A DNA stretch of 64,000 nucleotides from Sanyastnella coralliicola (GCF_030845195.1 NZ_CP132543.1:2559501-2623500); one strand, 5' to 3'; shown: positions 30,005 through 39,052, numbered from the stretch's first letter. Made by a program: numbers and translations. The notes: a model not told the origin generated them from the sequence alone.

Positions 30005-31129
30005 ATGAAGTCGTTCTCACTCTCATTCTTATTCTCATTCTTATTCTCATCCTTCCTCCTCTCTTCCTGCGCCCCAAACGACTCCCACTCTAATTCTAAT
30101 TCTCATTCTAATTCTAATTCTCATTCTAATTCTAATTCTTCCTCTCCCCTTTCTGCGCTAGCGGAAAAACAAAAAGGAGCTCATGTATTCAGCCTAGAAA
30201 ACGTGGATGAATATTCGATACTGGAGCCTTATCATTTGAATTGGGTAACGATGGTCTCATGGGCCTTTCAAGATTCCATCCGAAGCGACCACACATGGGC
30301 TAATCGAGGAGATACGACGGCCATGAGAGAATACGACGAGCGATGGGCAGAGAGAATACGGAGAGCTAAAAGTCAAGGGTACAAGGTCTTCTTCAAACCA
30401 CACCTTTGGATTCAGCACACTGAAAACGGAGAATGGAGATCCGACATTGATCATGATACAGAGGAAGATTGGTTGAGCTGGCGCGAAACCTACCGAAGTT
30501 TCATCCTGAGGTATGCAACAGTGGCTGAAGCCGGAAATGCCGACATGTACTGCATAGGAATGGAGTTCGATCAACTCTCGTCCAAACGTCCAGAATTTTG
30601 GGTTGAGTTGATTGCAGATGTCCGTGCGGTCTACTCAGGCAAAGTGATCTATGCGGCCAACTGGTACAGAGAATATGAAGCCATCACCTTCTGGGAACAC
30701 CTTGACTACATTGGCATTCAAGGATACTTCCCTCTCTGCTCAAAAAAACAACCGAGCCTAGAAGACATCACAAACGGTTGGGACGATCACCTTAAAGACA
30801 TGGAGAAAGTAGCGCAAGCAAATCAACGCCACGTCGTCTTCACAGAAATGGGCTATCGCAGCACCACAAACGCCGCAGCCAAACCTTGGGAATGGGTAGA
30901 ATATGACGAAGAAAACGAAGCTGTCTACTCAGAAGAAATTCAAGTAAACTGCTACAAGGCTTTCTTCGAAAAAGTCTGGAACAAACCGTGGTTTGCTGGT
31001 GTCCATTTATGGCAACTACGCACAGATCACGAACGCAGAGCCGAAGATTTCAAACTCGATTTTACGACTCAAGGAAAGGCGGCCGAAGAGACCATAGGCC
31101 ACTACTTCGGAAATACTGTGGAACGTTGA
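30005..31129 (+). CDS. GH113-like lipoprotein (TIM-barrel glycosidase)
   Basis: A 374-residue lipoprotein (lipobox LSSC, Cys22). After a low-complexity Ser/Asn/His linker comes a barrel similar to GH113 beta-mannanases. It includes the aromatic FKPHLWIQ strand, the probable acid/base Glu in YCIGMEFDQL, and the nucleophile Glu in VVFTEMGYRS. Substrate is likely a beta-mannan or related glycan, by family only. The signal peptide and linker are encoded by short tandem repeats of 6 and 18 bases, so their length may vary between strains. An in-frame upstream start at 29807 lies inside the preceding gene and is rejected. A shortened copy of the iterated motif lies near 30156. Confidence 0.8.
   Translation: MKSFSLSFLFSFLFSSFLLSSCAPNDSHSNSNSHSNSNSHSNSNSSSPLSALAEKQKGAHVFSLENVDEYSILEPYHLNWVTMVSWAFQDSIRSDHTWANRGDTTAMREYDERWAERIRRAKSQGYKVFFKPHLWIQHTENGEWRSDIDHDTEEDWLSWRETYRSFILRYATVAEAGNADMYCIGMEFDQLSSKRPEFWVELIADVRAVYSGKVIYAANWYREYEAITFWEHLDYIGIQGYFPLCSKKQPSLEDITNGWDDHLKDMEKVAQANQRHVVFTEMGYRSTTNAAAKPWEWVEYDEENEAVYSEEIQVNCYKAFFEKVWNKPWFAGVHLWQLRTDHERRAEDFKLDFTTQGKAAEETIGHYFGNTVER
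30065..30140 (+). repeat. In-gene tandem repeat encoding SHSNSN linker
   Basis: Repeats of an 18-base unit made of three 6-base words (CATTCT, AATTCT, AATTCT), nearly three copies, giving Ser-His-Ser-Asn-Ser-Asn. The upstream signal peptide codons (30014-30050) repeat a similar TTCTCA/TTCTTA hexamer. Confidence 0.8.
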
Positions 31130-31135
31130 AAAAGG

Positions 31136-31210
31136 AATGCAGAACGCGGATCGCAGTAAGGAAATAGTCCGGCAATCCGCAATCCGCGTTCTGCGTTCCG
31201 CGTTCCGCCC
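31136..31210. repeat. Heptad repeat locus G (GCAATCC/GCGTTCC)
   Basis: Lies between converging genes. Heptads of the GCAATCC, GCGTTCT and GCGTTCC types near 31173-31207 are followed at once by the peroxiredoxin terminator. Confidence 0.65.
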
Positions 31211-31220
31211 CCAAAAAAGA

Positions 31221-31242
31221 AAAGAGGGCCAAAGCCCTCTTT
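31221..31242 (-). terminator. Terminator of the peroxiredoxin gene
   Basis: A 9-base perfect stem (31221-31229 with 31234-31242) and a 4-base loop. The minus strand then runs into a T-rich stretch. Confidence 0.85.
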
Positions 31243-31271
31243 CCCATCCTATTATTCAAAAAACCTGCAAA

Positions 31272-31901
31272 TCAGTTTGCAGAGAGGTATTCAGCTACCC
31301 CATCAAAGCTTGCAGTCATTGCCTTTTCACCTTCCGTCCAGTTTGCCGGGCAAACTTCACCGTTCTCTTCAACGTGACGAAGTGCATCCAACACACGAAT
31401 AGCCTCATCAACGTTACGTCCGAGTGGAAGGTTGTTTACGAGAGCGTGTTGTACGATTCCTGCTTTGTCGATAAGGAATAGTCCGCGGTATGCGATCATC
31501 GGGCCTTCAGCTACCAACTCACCTAGTTCGTTGTAGTCGTAGTCTCCAGCAAGAACTCCGTAGTTTGTTGCGATCGTCTTTGTTGTATCAGCAACAAGTG
31601 GGTAAGTCACTCCCTTGATTCCTCCCTGGTTCTTATCCATCTGCAACCAGCTGAAGTGAGATTCTTCAGTGTCTGTTGAACAAGCTACTACTGCACATCC
31701 TCGTGCTTCGAATTCAGCCAATTTCGACTGGAATGCGTGAAGCTCCGTAGGACAAACGAAAGTGAAGTCTTTTGGGTAGAAGAAGAATACAACGTACTTG
31801 TTCCCTACGAACTGCTCCAAAGAGAAGTTTTGCTCGATGCTATTTCCGTTTACAACGGCCGGTGCGTTGAAGTTTGGCGCCTTCTTTCCAACTAAAGTCA
31901 T
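31272..31901 (-). CDS. Typical 2-Cys peroxiredoxin
   Basis: Reduces hydrogen peroxide and organic peroxides in the cytoplasm. The 209 residues match the AhpC/Prx1 type. The peroxidatic Cys50 is in KDFTFVCPTEL and the resolving Cys184 is in NGEVCPANW. The family Thr/Cys/Arg active-site set looks complete, and the C-terminal extension is normal. It is transcribed alone, with a TACCTTTG -7 element at 31938-31945 and a strong terminator. No ahpF or oxyR lies in the window, so the reductant is probably thioredoxin, which is inference. Confidence 0.95.
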   Translation of the reverse strand: MTLVGKKAPNFNAPAVVNGNSIEQNFSLEQFVGNKYVVFFFYPKDFTFVCPTELHAFQSKLAEFEARGCAVVACSTDTEESHFSWLQMDKNQGGIKGVTYPLVADTTKTIATNYGVLAGDYDYNELGELVAEGPMIAYRGLFLIDKAGIVQHALVNNLPLGRNVDEAIRVLDALRHVEENGEVCPANWTEGEKAMTASFDGVAEYLSAN

Positions 31902-31937
31902 GTCCGATTAAATTATGTTCAGTTTCAAAATTGGCCG

Positions 31938-31945
31938 CAAAGGTA
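31938..31945 (-). promoter_or_regulatory. -7 element of the peroxiredoxin gene
   Basis: The minus strand reads TACCTTTG, 36 bases before the start codon, giving a leader of about 30 bases. Confidence 0.6.
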
Positions 31946-32025
31946 CGCTCACGCATTGACGTAATCCTAGTTTTTCTCTGATATTCTTCACCTTTTTTTC
32001 GCCTTTCTATTCACCGCTGGAAATG

Positions 32026-32033
32026 TACCTTTG
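32026..32033 (+). promoter_or_regulatory. -7 element of ppk
   Basis: TACCTTTG ends 23 bases before the ATG at 32057. A TTG codon at 32036 is in frame but would lie at or before the transcript start, which supports the ATG. Confidence 0.55.
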
Positions 32034-32056
32034 TCTTGCACGAAAACTGGACGTCC

Positions 32057-34123
32057 ATGGCGAAGGCTACCTCAGAATTTATCAATCGAGAAATCAGCTG
32101 GTTAAGTTTCAACGAGCGTGTTTTGCAAGAAGCGCAAGACAAGAACAACCCGCTTATTGAACGCGTTCGCTTCCTTGGGATTTTCTCCAACAACCTCGAC
32201 GAATTCTTCCGTGTGCGTGTAGCTACGCTCCGAAGAATGGTGGATTTTAATAAGCGTACTCGTACAGATCTCCTCTTCGATCCGGCACAAACCCTCAAAG
32301 AGATTCGTAGCAAAGTTGGCGACCTCCAATCTGCTTACAACGAGACGTTCGCTGAAATCGAGAACCAACTTGAAGCCGAGAATATCCTCTTTGTGAATCA
32401 CGAAGAATTATCGGTAACCCAACGTGCCTTCGCAGAAAGCTACTTCCGTCACAAGGTTCGTCCGAACCTCGTTCCAATCATGCTTGGAGGAGGTAATCCC
32501 TTCCCAGAACTTGCCGACGATTCGATTTACCTCGCAGTCAAACTGACCATTGGAAAGAAAGACGCAGTCAAATACAAGTACGCTCTCATTGAAGTGCCTT
32601 CGTACTTGCCACGTTTCCTCGTGTTGCCAACGGTAGAAGGTAAGAGCTACGTAATGTGGCTTGACGATGTGATTCGCCTAAAGTTGATGCGCTTATTTTC
32701 CATCTTCGATCCACAAGAAATCACGGCGTACACCATCAAAATTACACGTGATGCGGAGCTCGATATTGATGATGACATCGATAAATCATTGGTCGAGAAA
32801 ATGGAGAAGAGTCTTGACCGAAGAAAGAAGGGAGACTACGTTCGATTCCTATATGATGAGCGCATGCCTGATGATTTGCTGAATTACTTGCAGCGAAAGA
32901 TGAAGGTGAAGGCGAAAGAAAACATCATTCCGGGTGGAATCTATCACAACCGAAAAGACTTGATGTCGTTCCCGAATTTCGGGCGCGACGACCTTGTTTA
33001 TCGTCCCTTCCCTCCTCGTCCACACGCTGATTTGGTGAACAAAACAAGTTTGATCTCCGAAATCCGCAAACGCGATATCCTCTTGCACTACCCTTACCAG
33101 CGATTCACTCATTTCGTGGATCTACTCCGTGAGGCGGCCATTGATCCAAATGTCAAGGCAATCAAGCTGAATATCTACCGCGTTTCAAACAACAGTCAGG
33201 TCATCAACGCTTTGATCAACGCCGCTCGTAATGGTAAGCGAGTGGATGTCATTATTGAGCTGCAGGCGCGATTTGATGAAAAGCACAACATCAAAGTATC
33301 GGAACAACTTCGAGATGCCGGTGCGCGGGTAACTTTCGGGGTACCGGGATTGAAAGTGCACTCTAAACTCGCCTTAATCACGCGTCGAGAAGGAAGAAAA
33401 GACGTGCACTATGCTCACGTTGGAACCGGTAACTTCCATGGTAAGACAGCTTTGATTTACGGAGACACGTCGCTGTTGACGGCAGATCAACGCATTGCAG
33501 GAGAAGTAGCGAAGGTGTTTGACTTCTTCGAGAACAACTACCAACGTGTGACTTACCGTCATTTAGTGGTATCACCGTACAGCACGCGAAGAAAATTCGT
33601 TGACTTGATCAACAAGGAAATTAAAAACGCCAAGGAAGGAAAGAAGGCGTGGATTACCATCAAGCTCAACAACCTTGTGGATGCCCGAATGATTCGAAAA
33701 CTGTATGATGCGAGCAACGCTGGGGTAAAAGTCCGGTTGATCGTACGTGGTATTTGCTCACTTATTCCTGGGGTCAAAGGAATGAGCGAGAATATTCAGG
33801 TCACAAGTATCGTAGGTCGATTCCTTGAACATTCACGTGTGATGGTCTTCTGTAACGATGGTCAGGCTCTCTACTACATCAGCAGTGCAGACTGGATGAC
33901 ACGTAACCTAGACCACCGAATTGAAGTAAGCACACCTATCTATGATCCTCGATTGCAAAGCGAGTTAACCGAGTACCTCAACATGCAGTTCAAAGACAAC
34001 GTAAAGTCACGGATTATCGATAAGAATCAGCGCAACAAATACGTTACGGCCGGACGCAAGAAAGAAGAATTTAACTCTCAAGTTGAGACGTATAAGTACT
34101 TCCGCAAGCGCGCAGGGAAGTAA
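32057..34123 (+). CDS. ppk1: Polyphosphate kinase 1
   Basis: Makes long polyphosphate chains from ATP, reversibly, at the inner face of the membrane. The 688 residues match PPK1. The N-terminal helical domain begins FINREISWLSFNERVLQEA. Two phospholipase-D-like domains carry the histidines LKVHSKLALI (the one phosphorylated) and FLEHSRVMVF. It is followed 38 bases later by an exopolyphosphatase gene on the same strand, so synthesis and breakdown are encoded together. No copy of the iterated motif was found in this 2-kb gene, as in the other conserved housekeeping genes here. Confidence 0.96.
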   Translation: MAKATSEFINREISWLSFNERVLQEAQDKNNPLIERVRFLGIFSNNLDEFFRVRVATLRRMVDFNKRTRTDLLFDPAQTLKEIRSKVGDLQSAYNETFAEIENQLEAENILFVNHEELSVTQRAFAESYFRHKVRPNLVPIMLGGGNPFPELADDSIYLAVKLTIGKKDAVKYKYALIEVPSYLPRFLVLPTVEGKSYVMWLDDVIRLKLMRLFSIFDPQEITAYTIKITRDAELDIDDDIDKSLVEKMEKSLDRRKKGDYVRFLYDERMPDDLLNYLQRKMKVKAKENIIPGGIYHNRKDLMSFPNFGRDDLVYRPFPPRPHADLVNKTSLISEIRKRDILLHYPYQRFTHFVDLLREAAIDPNVKAIKLNIYRVSNNSQVINALINAARNGKRVDVIIELQARFDEKHNIKVSEQLRDAGARVTFGVPGLKVHSKLALITRREGRKDVHYAHVGTGNFHGKTALIYGDTSLLTADQRIAGEVAKVFDFFENNYQRVTYRHLVVSPYSTRRKFVDLINKEIKNAKEGKKAWITIKLNNLVDARMIRKLYDASNAGVKVRLIVRGICSLIPGVKGMSENIQVTSIVGRFLEHSRVMVFCNDGQALYYISSADWMTRNLDHRIEVSTPIYDPRLQSELTEYLNMQFKDNVKSRIIDKNQRNKYVTAGRKKEEFNSQVETYKYFRKRAGK

Positions 34124-34161
34124 TCCGTAGTGCTTATATTGCAATAGAACTAAGAGAGAAG

Positions 34162-35055
34162 TTGAAACTAGCAGCGATCGATATTGGATCCAACGCGGTG
34201 CGTTTGCTCATCGCCGAGATCTTTGAATTGAAAGACGGTTACCACACCCAAAAAGTATCCTTTACCCGCATCCCTATTCGTCTAGGTGAAGACGTATTCG
34301 AATACGGAGCCATTAGTCACCAAAAGTCTGTACAGATGGTGAAAGTGATGCGTGCGTTTTGGTACCTCATGGACGTCCATAACATTGAATTCTTCAGAGC
34401 CTGCGCTACCAGCGCCATGCGCGAAGCAAGCAATTCTGCTGAAGTCATCGATTTGGTTCGCAAGGAAGCCAACATCAACATCGAAATCATCGATGGTGAA
34501 GAGGAAGCAGATCTTATCTTCTCTAACTTCTTTGTCCAGAATATTGACCACAGTAAGAGCTACCTCTACATCGACGTTGGTGGTGGTTCTACTGAGCTTA
34601 CCCTGATCCAAAACGGAAAGCGAAAGAAGGCGAAGTCATTCAAAATTGGAACCGTTCGCACGCTCAAAGGAAAAACCAAAGAATCGCATTGGGAGGCCGC
34701 TGCGGAATGGTTAAAGGAGATCCACAAAGAAGCAGGTAAACTCACTGGAATTGCCACCGGCGGAAACATCAACCGCCTCTACAAAATGTCTCGTTGTGCT
34801 TTCAACGAACCATTCAAACGCGACGAGCTAGAAGAGATCGCCAAGGTTCTCAAAAAACATAGCTACGAAGAGCGTATGTATAAGCTCGGTCTCAAACCTG
34901 ACCGCGCAGATGTCATCATCCCGGCATCAGACATCTACCTCCGCATGTTCAAACTAGCCAAGGTGAACGAGATGATCGTTCCTAAAATTGGTCTGTCTGA
35001 TGGGATTGTGTTGGGGTTGTATGAGGATTGGAAGAAATCGATTAAGAAGGCGTAG
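34162..35055 (+). CDS. ppx: Exopolyphosphatase (Ppx/GppA family)
   Basis: Removes phosphate from the ends of polyphosphate, or dephosphorylates pppGpp. The 297-residue protein is the short form, holding only the two actin-like ATPase-fold lobes: AAIDIGSNAVRLLIAE (4-19) and YIDVGGGSTELTLI near 134-147. The larger enzymes have an extra HD-type domain that is absent here. The start is TTG at 34162, preceded by an unusually good purine stretch (AGAGAGAAG); the protein then begins MKLAAIDIGSN, as expected for the family. It forms an operon with ppk1. Confidence 0.93.
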   Translation: MKLAAIDIGSNAVRLLIAEIFELKDGYHTQKVSFTRIPIRLGEDVFEYGAISHQKSVQMVKVMRAFWYLMDVHNIEFFRACATSAMREASNSAEVIDLVRKEANINIEIIDGEEEADLIFSNFFVQNIDHSKSYLYIDVGGGSTELTLIQNGKRKKAKSFKIGTVRTLKGKTKESHWEAAAEWLKEIHKEAGKLTGIATGGNINRLYKMSRCAFNEPFKRDELEEIAKVLKKHSYEERMYKLGLKPDRADVIIPASDIYLRMFKLAKVNEMIVPKIGLSDGIVLGLYEDWKKSIKKA

Positions 35056-35199
35056 GGCTTAAGGCTTAAGGCGTATGTTCTTTTTCTTTGGGTTTAGATA
35101 TTCAGAGTATCCTAAACCAAGGACTAAAGACTAAAGACCAAAGACCAAAGACCAAAGACCAACAACTCCCTCCCTGACCACGCTATCGCCAAAGGCGAA
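35056..35199. repeat. Heptad repeat locus H (AGACCAA array)
   Basis: Between converging genes. TTAAGGC-type heptads are followed by six regular units (35121-35162): GGACTAA, AGACTAA, then four AGACCAA. Near 35185 begins a copy of the AAGGCGAACTAACCATGCT element also found twice near 21.7 kb. Confidence 0.8.
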
Positions 35200-35985
35200 C
35201 TAACCATGCTTTTCTTCCCATTTCAAGAGTAACCCTGGATCATCACTAACCAAATCGATAACCCCTAAAGCCTTCAGGCGTTCCGCGGTAGCGAGATCAT
35301 TCACCGTCCATGCGGATAGGTGGATTTGGAGGGCTTGGCAGCGATCGACCATGCGTTGATCAATGAGGTCATGACGAACGCTTAAGCCCCTTAGTGCTGG
35401 ATTCGGACGAACGAAATCAGCGAAGTTGGTCCATGAATCCAGATTTAATGGAGCTTCGATAAGATAATGGAGGGGTAGCGAGTGATTGATCTTGGCCAGT
35501 TTCTCGAGTAAGCTGAGATTGAAGCTCTTGATGCGCCAAGGATGGTAGTTTTGCTTGGTTAGTAAACCAATTATAACCTCAGCGTACCCCCGGAGCCATG
35601 ATTGATCTTCATTCTTTTCGAAGGGAACCTTCAGTTCAAGATTCAACCGATGATCTGCTGAAGCATCAATGAGGTCTCGAAGCGAAGGAATGTGGCAAAC
35701 TGCTACCTGCTGCTCTGGGAACTTGGTAAGAGGCTCATGACCGAATTCAACTTGGGTGAGGGTTGAAAGTGCCGTTTCCCAAACGCGAAGGCTTTGCCGT
35801 TCCGCCGGTAGGCGATAATACCCTTCAAAGAGTTCACTATCATGCACCACGACCAACTCATGATCTTGAGTTAATTGGATATCTACTTCAACGGCGAAGG
35901 CGCCAAGAGCAATTGCCCGTTTGACGCCTTCAATGCTATTTTCAGGGAACTCAGCCCTGCATCCACGATGACCTTGAATGATCAC
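35200..35985 (-). CDS. Glycerophosphodiester phosphodiesterase
   Basis: Hydrolyses deacylated phospholipids to glycerol-3-phosphate and an alcohol. The 261 residues form a TIM barrel of the GDPD family. The catalytic set is visible: His6-Arg7 (IIQGHRGCR), Glu16 in AEFPENS, Glu33 and Asp35 (AVEVDIQLTQD) and His48 (LVVVHDSE). There is no signal peptide, so it should be cytoplasmic. It lies nine bases downstream of the TlpA-like lipoprotein gene and is probably co-transcribed. An exact copy of the iterated motif at 35281-35293 (ATAE) and a 15-base form at 35800-35814 (LPAE) lie within it. Confidence 0.93.
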   Translation of the reverse strand: MIIQGHRGCRAEFPENSIEGVKRAIALGAFAVEVDIQLTQDHELVVVHDSELFEGYYRLPAERQSLRVWETALSTLTQVEFGHEPLTKFPEQQVAVCHIPSLRDLIDASADHRLNLELKVPFEKNEDQSWLRGYAEVIIGLLTKQNYHPWRIKSFNLSLLEKLAKINHSLPLHYLIEAPLNLDSWTNFADFVRPNPALRGLSVRHDLIDQRMVDRCQALQIHLSAWTVNDLATAERLKALGVIDLVSDDPGLLLKWEEKHG

Positions 35986-35994
35986 TGTCGTGGT

Positions 35995-37449
35995 TTAAAG
36001 ATTCTTTTTTAAGAAATTCTCCACCTGGAAGATTCGTGTTGGCTTGTCAACGATCTGCCCTTCTTTGTTCAATAGGAACAACATCGGAGTCTTCGTCACG
36101 CGGTAATCTTTCGCTACTGGAGAATCCCACATCTGAAGCTGAGATACGTTTGGCCATGTCATGCCGTTCTCTTCAATGGCGTTCACCCACTGGTTACGCG
36201 TGTTGTCAACGGAAACGTTGATGACACCAAAACCACGGTCTTTGTACATCGCATATACGTTCTTCAAGACTGGAATCTCTTGCTCACACTTATGACACCA
36301 TGAAGCCCAGAACATCACCAATGTGTAGTCATGCTTTTTCACTTCATCGTAAAGTACAGTGCGACCACCATCCCAATTCTCGATATCAAAGTTTGGTGGT
36401 ACTTTACCAATCTGAAGGTTTACCAAACCTTGCGCTCGGCTCTTCAAAACGTCAGAGATATCTGCCGGACAATCTTCACCCATGATATAGCTATCAATGA
36501 TGTACATCGATACGTGCTCCAATCCAGACTGGAAGAACCCGTCAGCCATAGTGTAGAGTGAGAACTCCATCACTTCCGTATCAACTTGTGATTTACCGTA
36601 AAGAATATCTACACAGTTGTAGAATCCAGCATCTTTACCACCACTGAAGGTGCGCATGAACTCTTGAATTCGTCCGTTCATCACCGGCATACGAACCAAT
36701 GACTTGTCTGTGAAATCAATATCATCCCAGTAAGTCGCCATGTTCGATTTCTGTGGAGCATAGTTCCACGTCAAGAATTTGGCTAGGAATGAATCTGGGT
36801 AACGCTTGATATGATCTGCAGCTGCATCTCGCTTGAGTTTCTCTTGCTCTTTAATCTGCTGATCAATGCGTTCCTTAAATGATGAGTTGCTGCGTTGGCG
36901 ACGCAATTGCTGAACAGTGTTATCTGCTTGACGCTGAATCATGTAGTATGAAAACCATCCTTTGTTCTCCTCTGAAGTGACTGCGGTTGGTTGGGCATCA
37001 AGTCGAGAAGAGTTGAATGACAGTTCGATATCTTGTTCCTCACCGTTGACGATAAATGCCATGAGGTTCGTCACGTTATCATTCACGCCCAACATGTAGA
37101 AACCGCTCTTCAACTTTTGTACTCCAAAATCGAATCCGTCAGCACCGAATGTTGTGCTCTCGATTTCAAATTGGTTTTTTCCTTCTGTTACATACAATTT
37201 CACTGGAACACCTTGTGCCAATCCACGAATGGTTCCGTGGATGCGAACTTCGCCTTCCTTCTCTCCGCGATTCTTATCTGTAACTCCATTAATGTATCCA
37301 GGATCCACAGCCACTGCAGTTGGCTCTTGGCTAGTAGCTTGAGCTACAGTCTCCTGTTTTGCATCGTTATCTGCTTTCTCATTCGCTGGCGCGGAAGAAC
37401 ATCCGGCAATCGCCACTAGACTTAAGAAAGTCAACAGAATCTGATTCAT
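35995..37449 (-). CDS. TlpA-like thioredoxin-domain lipoprotein
   Basis: A 484-residue lipoprotein (lipobox IAGC, Cys17). The first 130 residues include a DUF4369-like beta domain (VRIHGTIRGLAQGVPVKLYV). A helical middle region follows. The last 140 residues are a thioredoxin fold of the TlpA/ResA group with active site Cys385-His-Lys-Cys388 (FWASWCHKCEQEIPVL). Such proteins reduce disulfides or mature cytochromes in the periplasm. The middle part resembles the DUF5106-type regions of Bacteroidota thioredoxins. A copy of the motif with loop GCCA lies at 37384-37396 and encodes SAPA just after the lipobox. Confidence 0.88.
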   Translation of the reverse strand: MNQILLTFLSLVAIAGCSSAPANEKADNDAKQETVAQATSQEPTAVAVDPGYINGVTDKNRGEKEGEVRIHGTIRGLAQGVPVKLYVTEGKNQFEIESTTFGADGFDFGVQKLKSGFYMLGVNDNVTNLMAFIVNGEEQDIELSFNSSRLDAQPTAVTSEENKGWFSYYMIQRQADNTVQQLRRQRSNSSFKERIDQQIKEQEKLKRDAAADHIKRYPDSFLAKFLTWNYAPQKSNMATYWDDIDFTDKSLVRMPVMNGRIQEFMRTFSGGKDAGFYNCVDILYGKSQVDTEVMEFSLYTMADGFFQSGLEHVSMYIIDSYIMGEDCPADISDVLKSRAQGLVNLQIGKVPPNFDIENWDGGRTVLYDEVKKHDYTLVMFWASWCHKCEQEIPVLKNVYAMYKDRGFGVINVSVDNTRNQWVNAIEENGMTWPNVSQLQMWDSPVAKDYRVTKTPMLFLLNKEGQIVDKPTRIFQVENFLKKNL

Positions 37450-37474
37450 CTTGCTCGTTTTAATTTTCGGTTCC

Positions 37475-37482
37475 CAAATATA
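37475..37482 (-). promoter_or_regulatory. -7 element of the TlpA-like gene
   Basis: The minus strand reads TATATTTG, 25 bases before the start codon. Confidence 0.5.
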
Positions 37483-37557
37483 ACCAATCCAATAGGCTCG
37501 TAGAGCGGCGTTAACAATTCATTTAATTCCGAGTCTAGGCGGCCACAAACTATTGCG

Positions 37558-37565
37558 CACCTTTG
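37558..37565 (+). promoter_or_regulatory. -7 element, leaderless-type promoter
   Basis: CACCTTTG (one mismatch to TAnnTTTG), then four bases, then the ATG at 37570. Confidence 0.45.
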
Positions 37566-37569
37566 TACC

Positions 37570-38133
37570 ATGAAGTTGGAGCAAGCCTTAGACTTACTTG
37601 ACCTCGAACGTAAACCAGAGGATCCAGACATCATCGAAGAATTGATCGAAGAAGCGGTCTTTCCCTTGCGCGAGTATTTCCTTCGAAATCCCGTCGTTCC
37701 AGTGCTCTACAGATCACGACTGGCGCGCATTAAACAGCTTCAAGCTGCAGGTGAAAGTTTGGGTTTATCTACCTCTAAATCAACTCCGCTTACTACCTCC
37801 AAAGACTTTTCCGAATCAGATTTAGCCGAGTTGCTGCGAGCCTTTGAAGCGGCCTTGAGTCAAGCTCGTCTTCAAGTAGCACAGCATTTGAATCCAAGTG
37901 CGCTCGTGGCTTCAGTTGAACAAATGATTGCCATTCAAGAGTCTTTTGAGCATGCTTTTCTTCGTGTAACGGCTCATTTCGCTAGCGCGGAATCGAATAT
38001 CCTTGCCGCCGATGTGGTAGACACAGGGAAGCTGTTGATGCTTCTTCAACACGAAGATCCGTCAAGCACCGAATTGATTGAAAAGGAGCGGAAGAGAATT
38101 GAAATCATTCATGAGCGACTGCGTCGTCAGTAA
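37570..38133 (+). CDS. Helical cytoplasmic protein, unknown
   Basis: A 187-residue protein with no signal peptide and no recognised domain. It is predicted to be almost all helix, rich in Leu, Glu and Ala (MKLEQALDLLDLERKPEDPD; SDLAELLRAFEAALSQARLQ), with a charged C-terminal coil (EKERKRIEIIHERLRRQ). The 3' end overlaps the converging isoaspartyl peptidase gene by 29 bases. An exact copy of the iterated motif at 37980-37992 encodes ASAE between two helices. Confidence 0.65.
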   Translation: MKLEQALDLLDLERKPEDPDIIEELIEEAVFPLREYFLRNPVVPVLYRSRLARIKQLQAAGESLGLSTSKSTPLTTSKDFSESDLAELLRAFEAALSQARLQVAQHLNPSALVASVEQMIAIQESFEHAFLRVTAHFASAESNILAADVVDTGKLLMLLQHEDPSSTELIEKERKRIEIIHERLRRQ

Positions 38134-39052
38134 AGATCGCTGTTGTCAATGGATTCCCTTCTTTGACCCAAGCACGGTACATTCCCTCGGAGTTGAACGG
38201 ACAAGCAATGTTTCCATCTTTATCGATGCTGATCACTCCTCCGTCGCCACCAATATCGCCTACTTCATGATTGATGACTTTGGAGCCGGCATCAGCCAAG
38301 CTCAGACCACCATACTCTATCATTGACGCAATGCGTGAAGCGACGGCTGAACGAATAAAGAACTCGCCATACCCTGTAGCGCTGACAGCACAATTGCGGT
38401 TGTCTGCCCAAGTTCCCGAACCAATGAGTGCTGAATCACCGATGCGACCATAGCGTTTGTTGGTCATGCCCCCGGTAGAGGTCGCTGCTGCCAAGGTCCC
38501 GTTCTTGTCAATAGCGACGGCACCAACCGTTCCATATTTCTCACGGTTGTCAGTGTGATCAAGTTGGACACGATTGTTCTTTTTCGCTTCTTCCAGTTGC
38601 TCCTTGCGAAGGGTGGTCGTGAAGTGAGAGTTTGAGACAAAAGGCACACCTTGTTCCTTAGCAAATTGCTCTGCCCCTTCTCCATTGAGCATGACAAATT
38701 CAGAGTCCATAACCATTCTGCACAAGGAGATCGGACTTTCAATGCGACGAACTGCGCACACGGCAGCGGCTTTTCGCTCTTTGCCCTCCATCAAGGAAGC
38801 ATCCAATTCATGTACTCCCTCATGCGTCATGACCGCGCCTACTCCAGCATTGAAGAGTGGCTCTTGCTCCAGCACTTTCACTGTTGCAATAACTGCATCT
38901 AAGGCGTCGCCGTTGTTCTTCAACACTTCTTCCCCTGCTGACAGCGCGCGAAGGAGCGCACTTCTATACATGCGCTCCTTCTCAGCTGTCATTTCATCTT
39001 TCACCAATGTTCCTGCACCACCGTGCAAGACCAATCCATATTGTTTTGCCAT
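38105..39052 (-). CDS. iaaA: Isoaspartyl peptidase / L-asparaginase (Ntn hydrolase)
   Basis: Cleaves beta-aspartyl dipeptides, including in principle the beta-Asp-Arg released from cyanophycin, and often asparagine. The 315-residue precursor should self-cleave before Thr175 (EKYGTVGAVAID) to give alpha and beta chains. The family motifs LHGGAGT (9-15), FNAGVGAVMT and SATGYGE are present. No signal peptide, so cytoplasmic. Its ATG overlaps the stop of the upstream T9SS gene as TAATG, so translation is coupled. That operon shares a leader ORF type with the susC-cyanophycinase operon, which supports a role in cyanophycin or isopeptide breakdown. The 3' end overlaps the converging gene by 29 bases. 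Confidence 0.93.
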   Translation of the reverse strand: MAKQYGLVLHGGAGTLVKDEMTAEKERMYRSALLRALSAGEEVLKNNGDALDAVIATVKVLEQEPLFNAGVGAVMTHEGVHELDASLMEGKERKAAAVCAVRRIESPISLCRMVMDSEFVMLNGEGAEQFAKEQGVPFVSNSHFTTTLRKEQLEEAKKNNRVQLDHTDNREKYGTVGAVAIDKNGTLAAATSTGGMTNKRYGRIGDSALIGSGTWADNRNCAVSATGYGEFFIRSAVASRIASMIEYGGLSLADAGSKVINHEVGDIGGDGGVISIDKDGNIACPFNSEGMYRAWVKEGNPLTTAIFTDDAVAHE

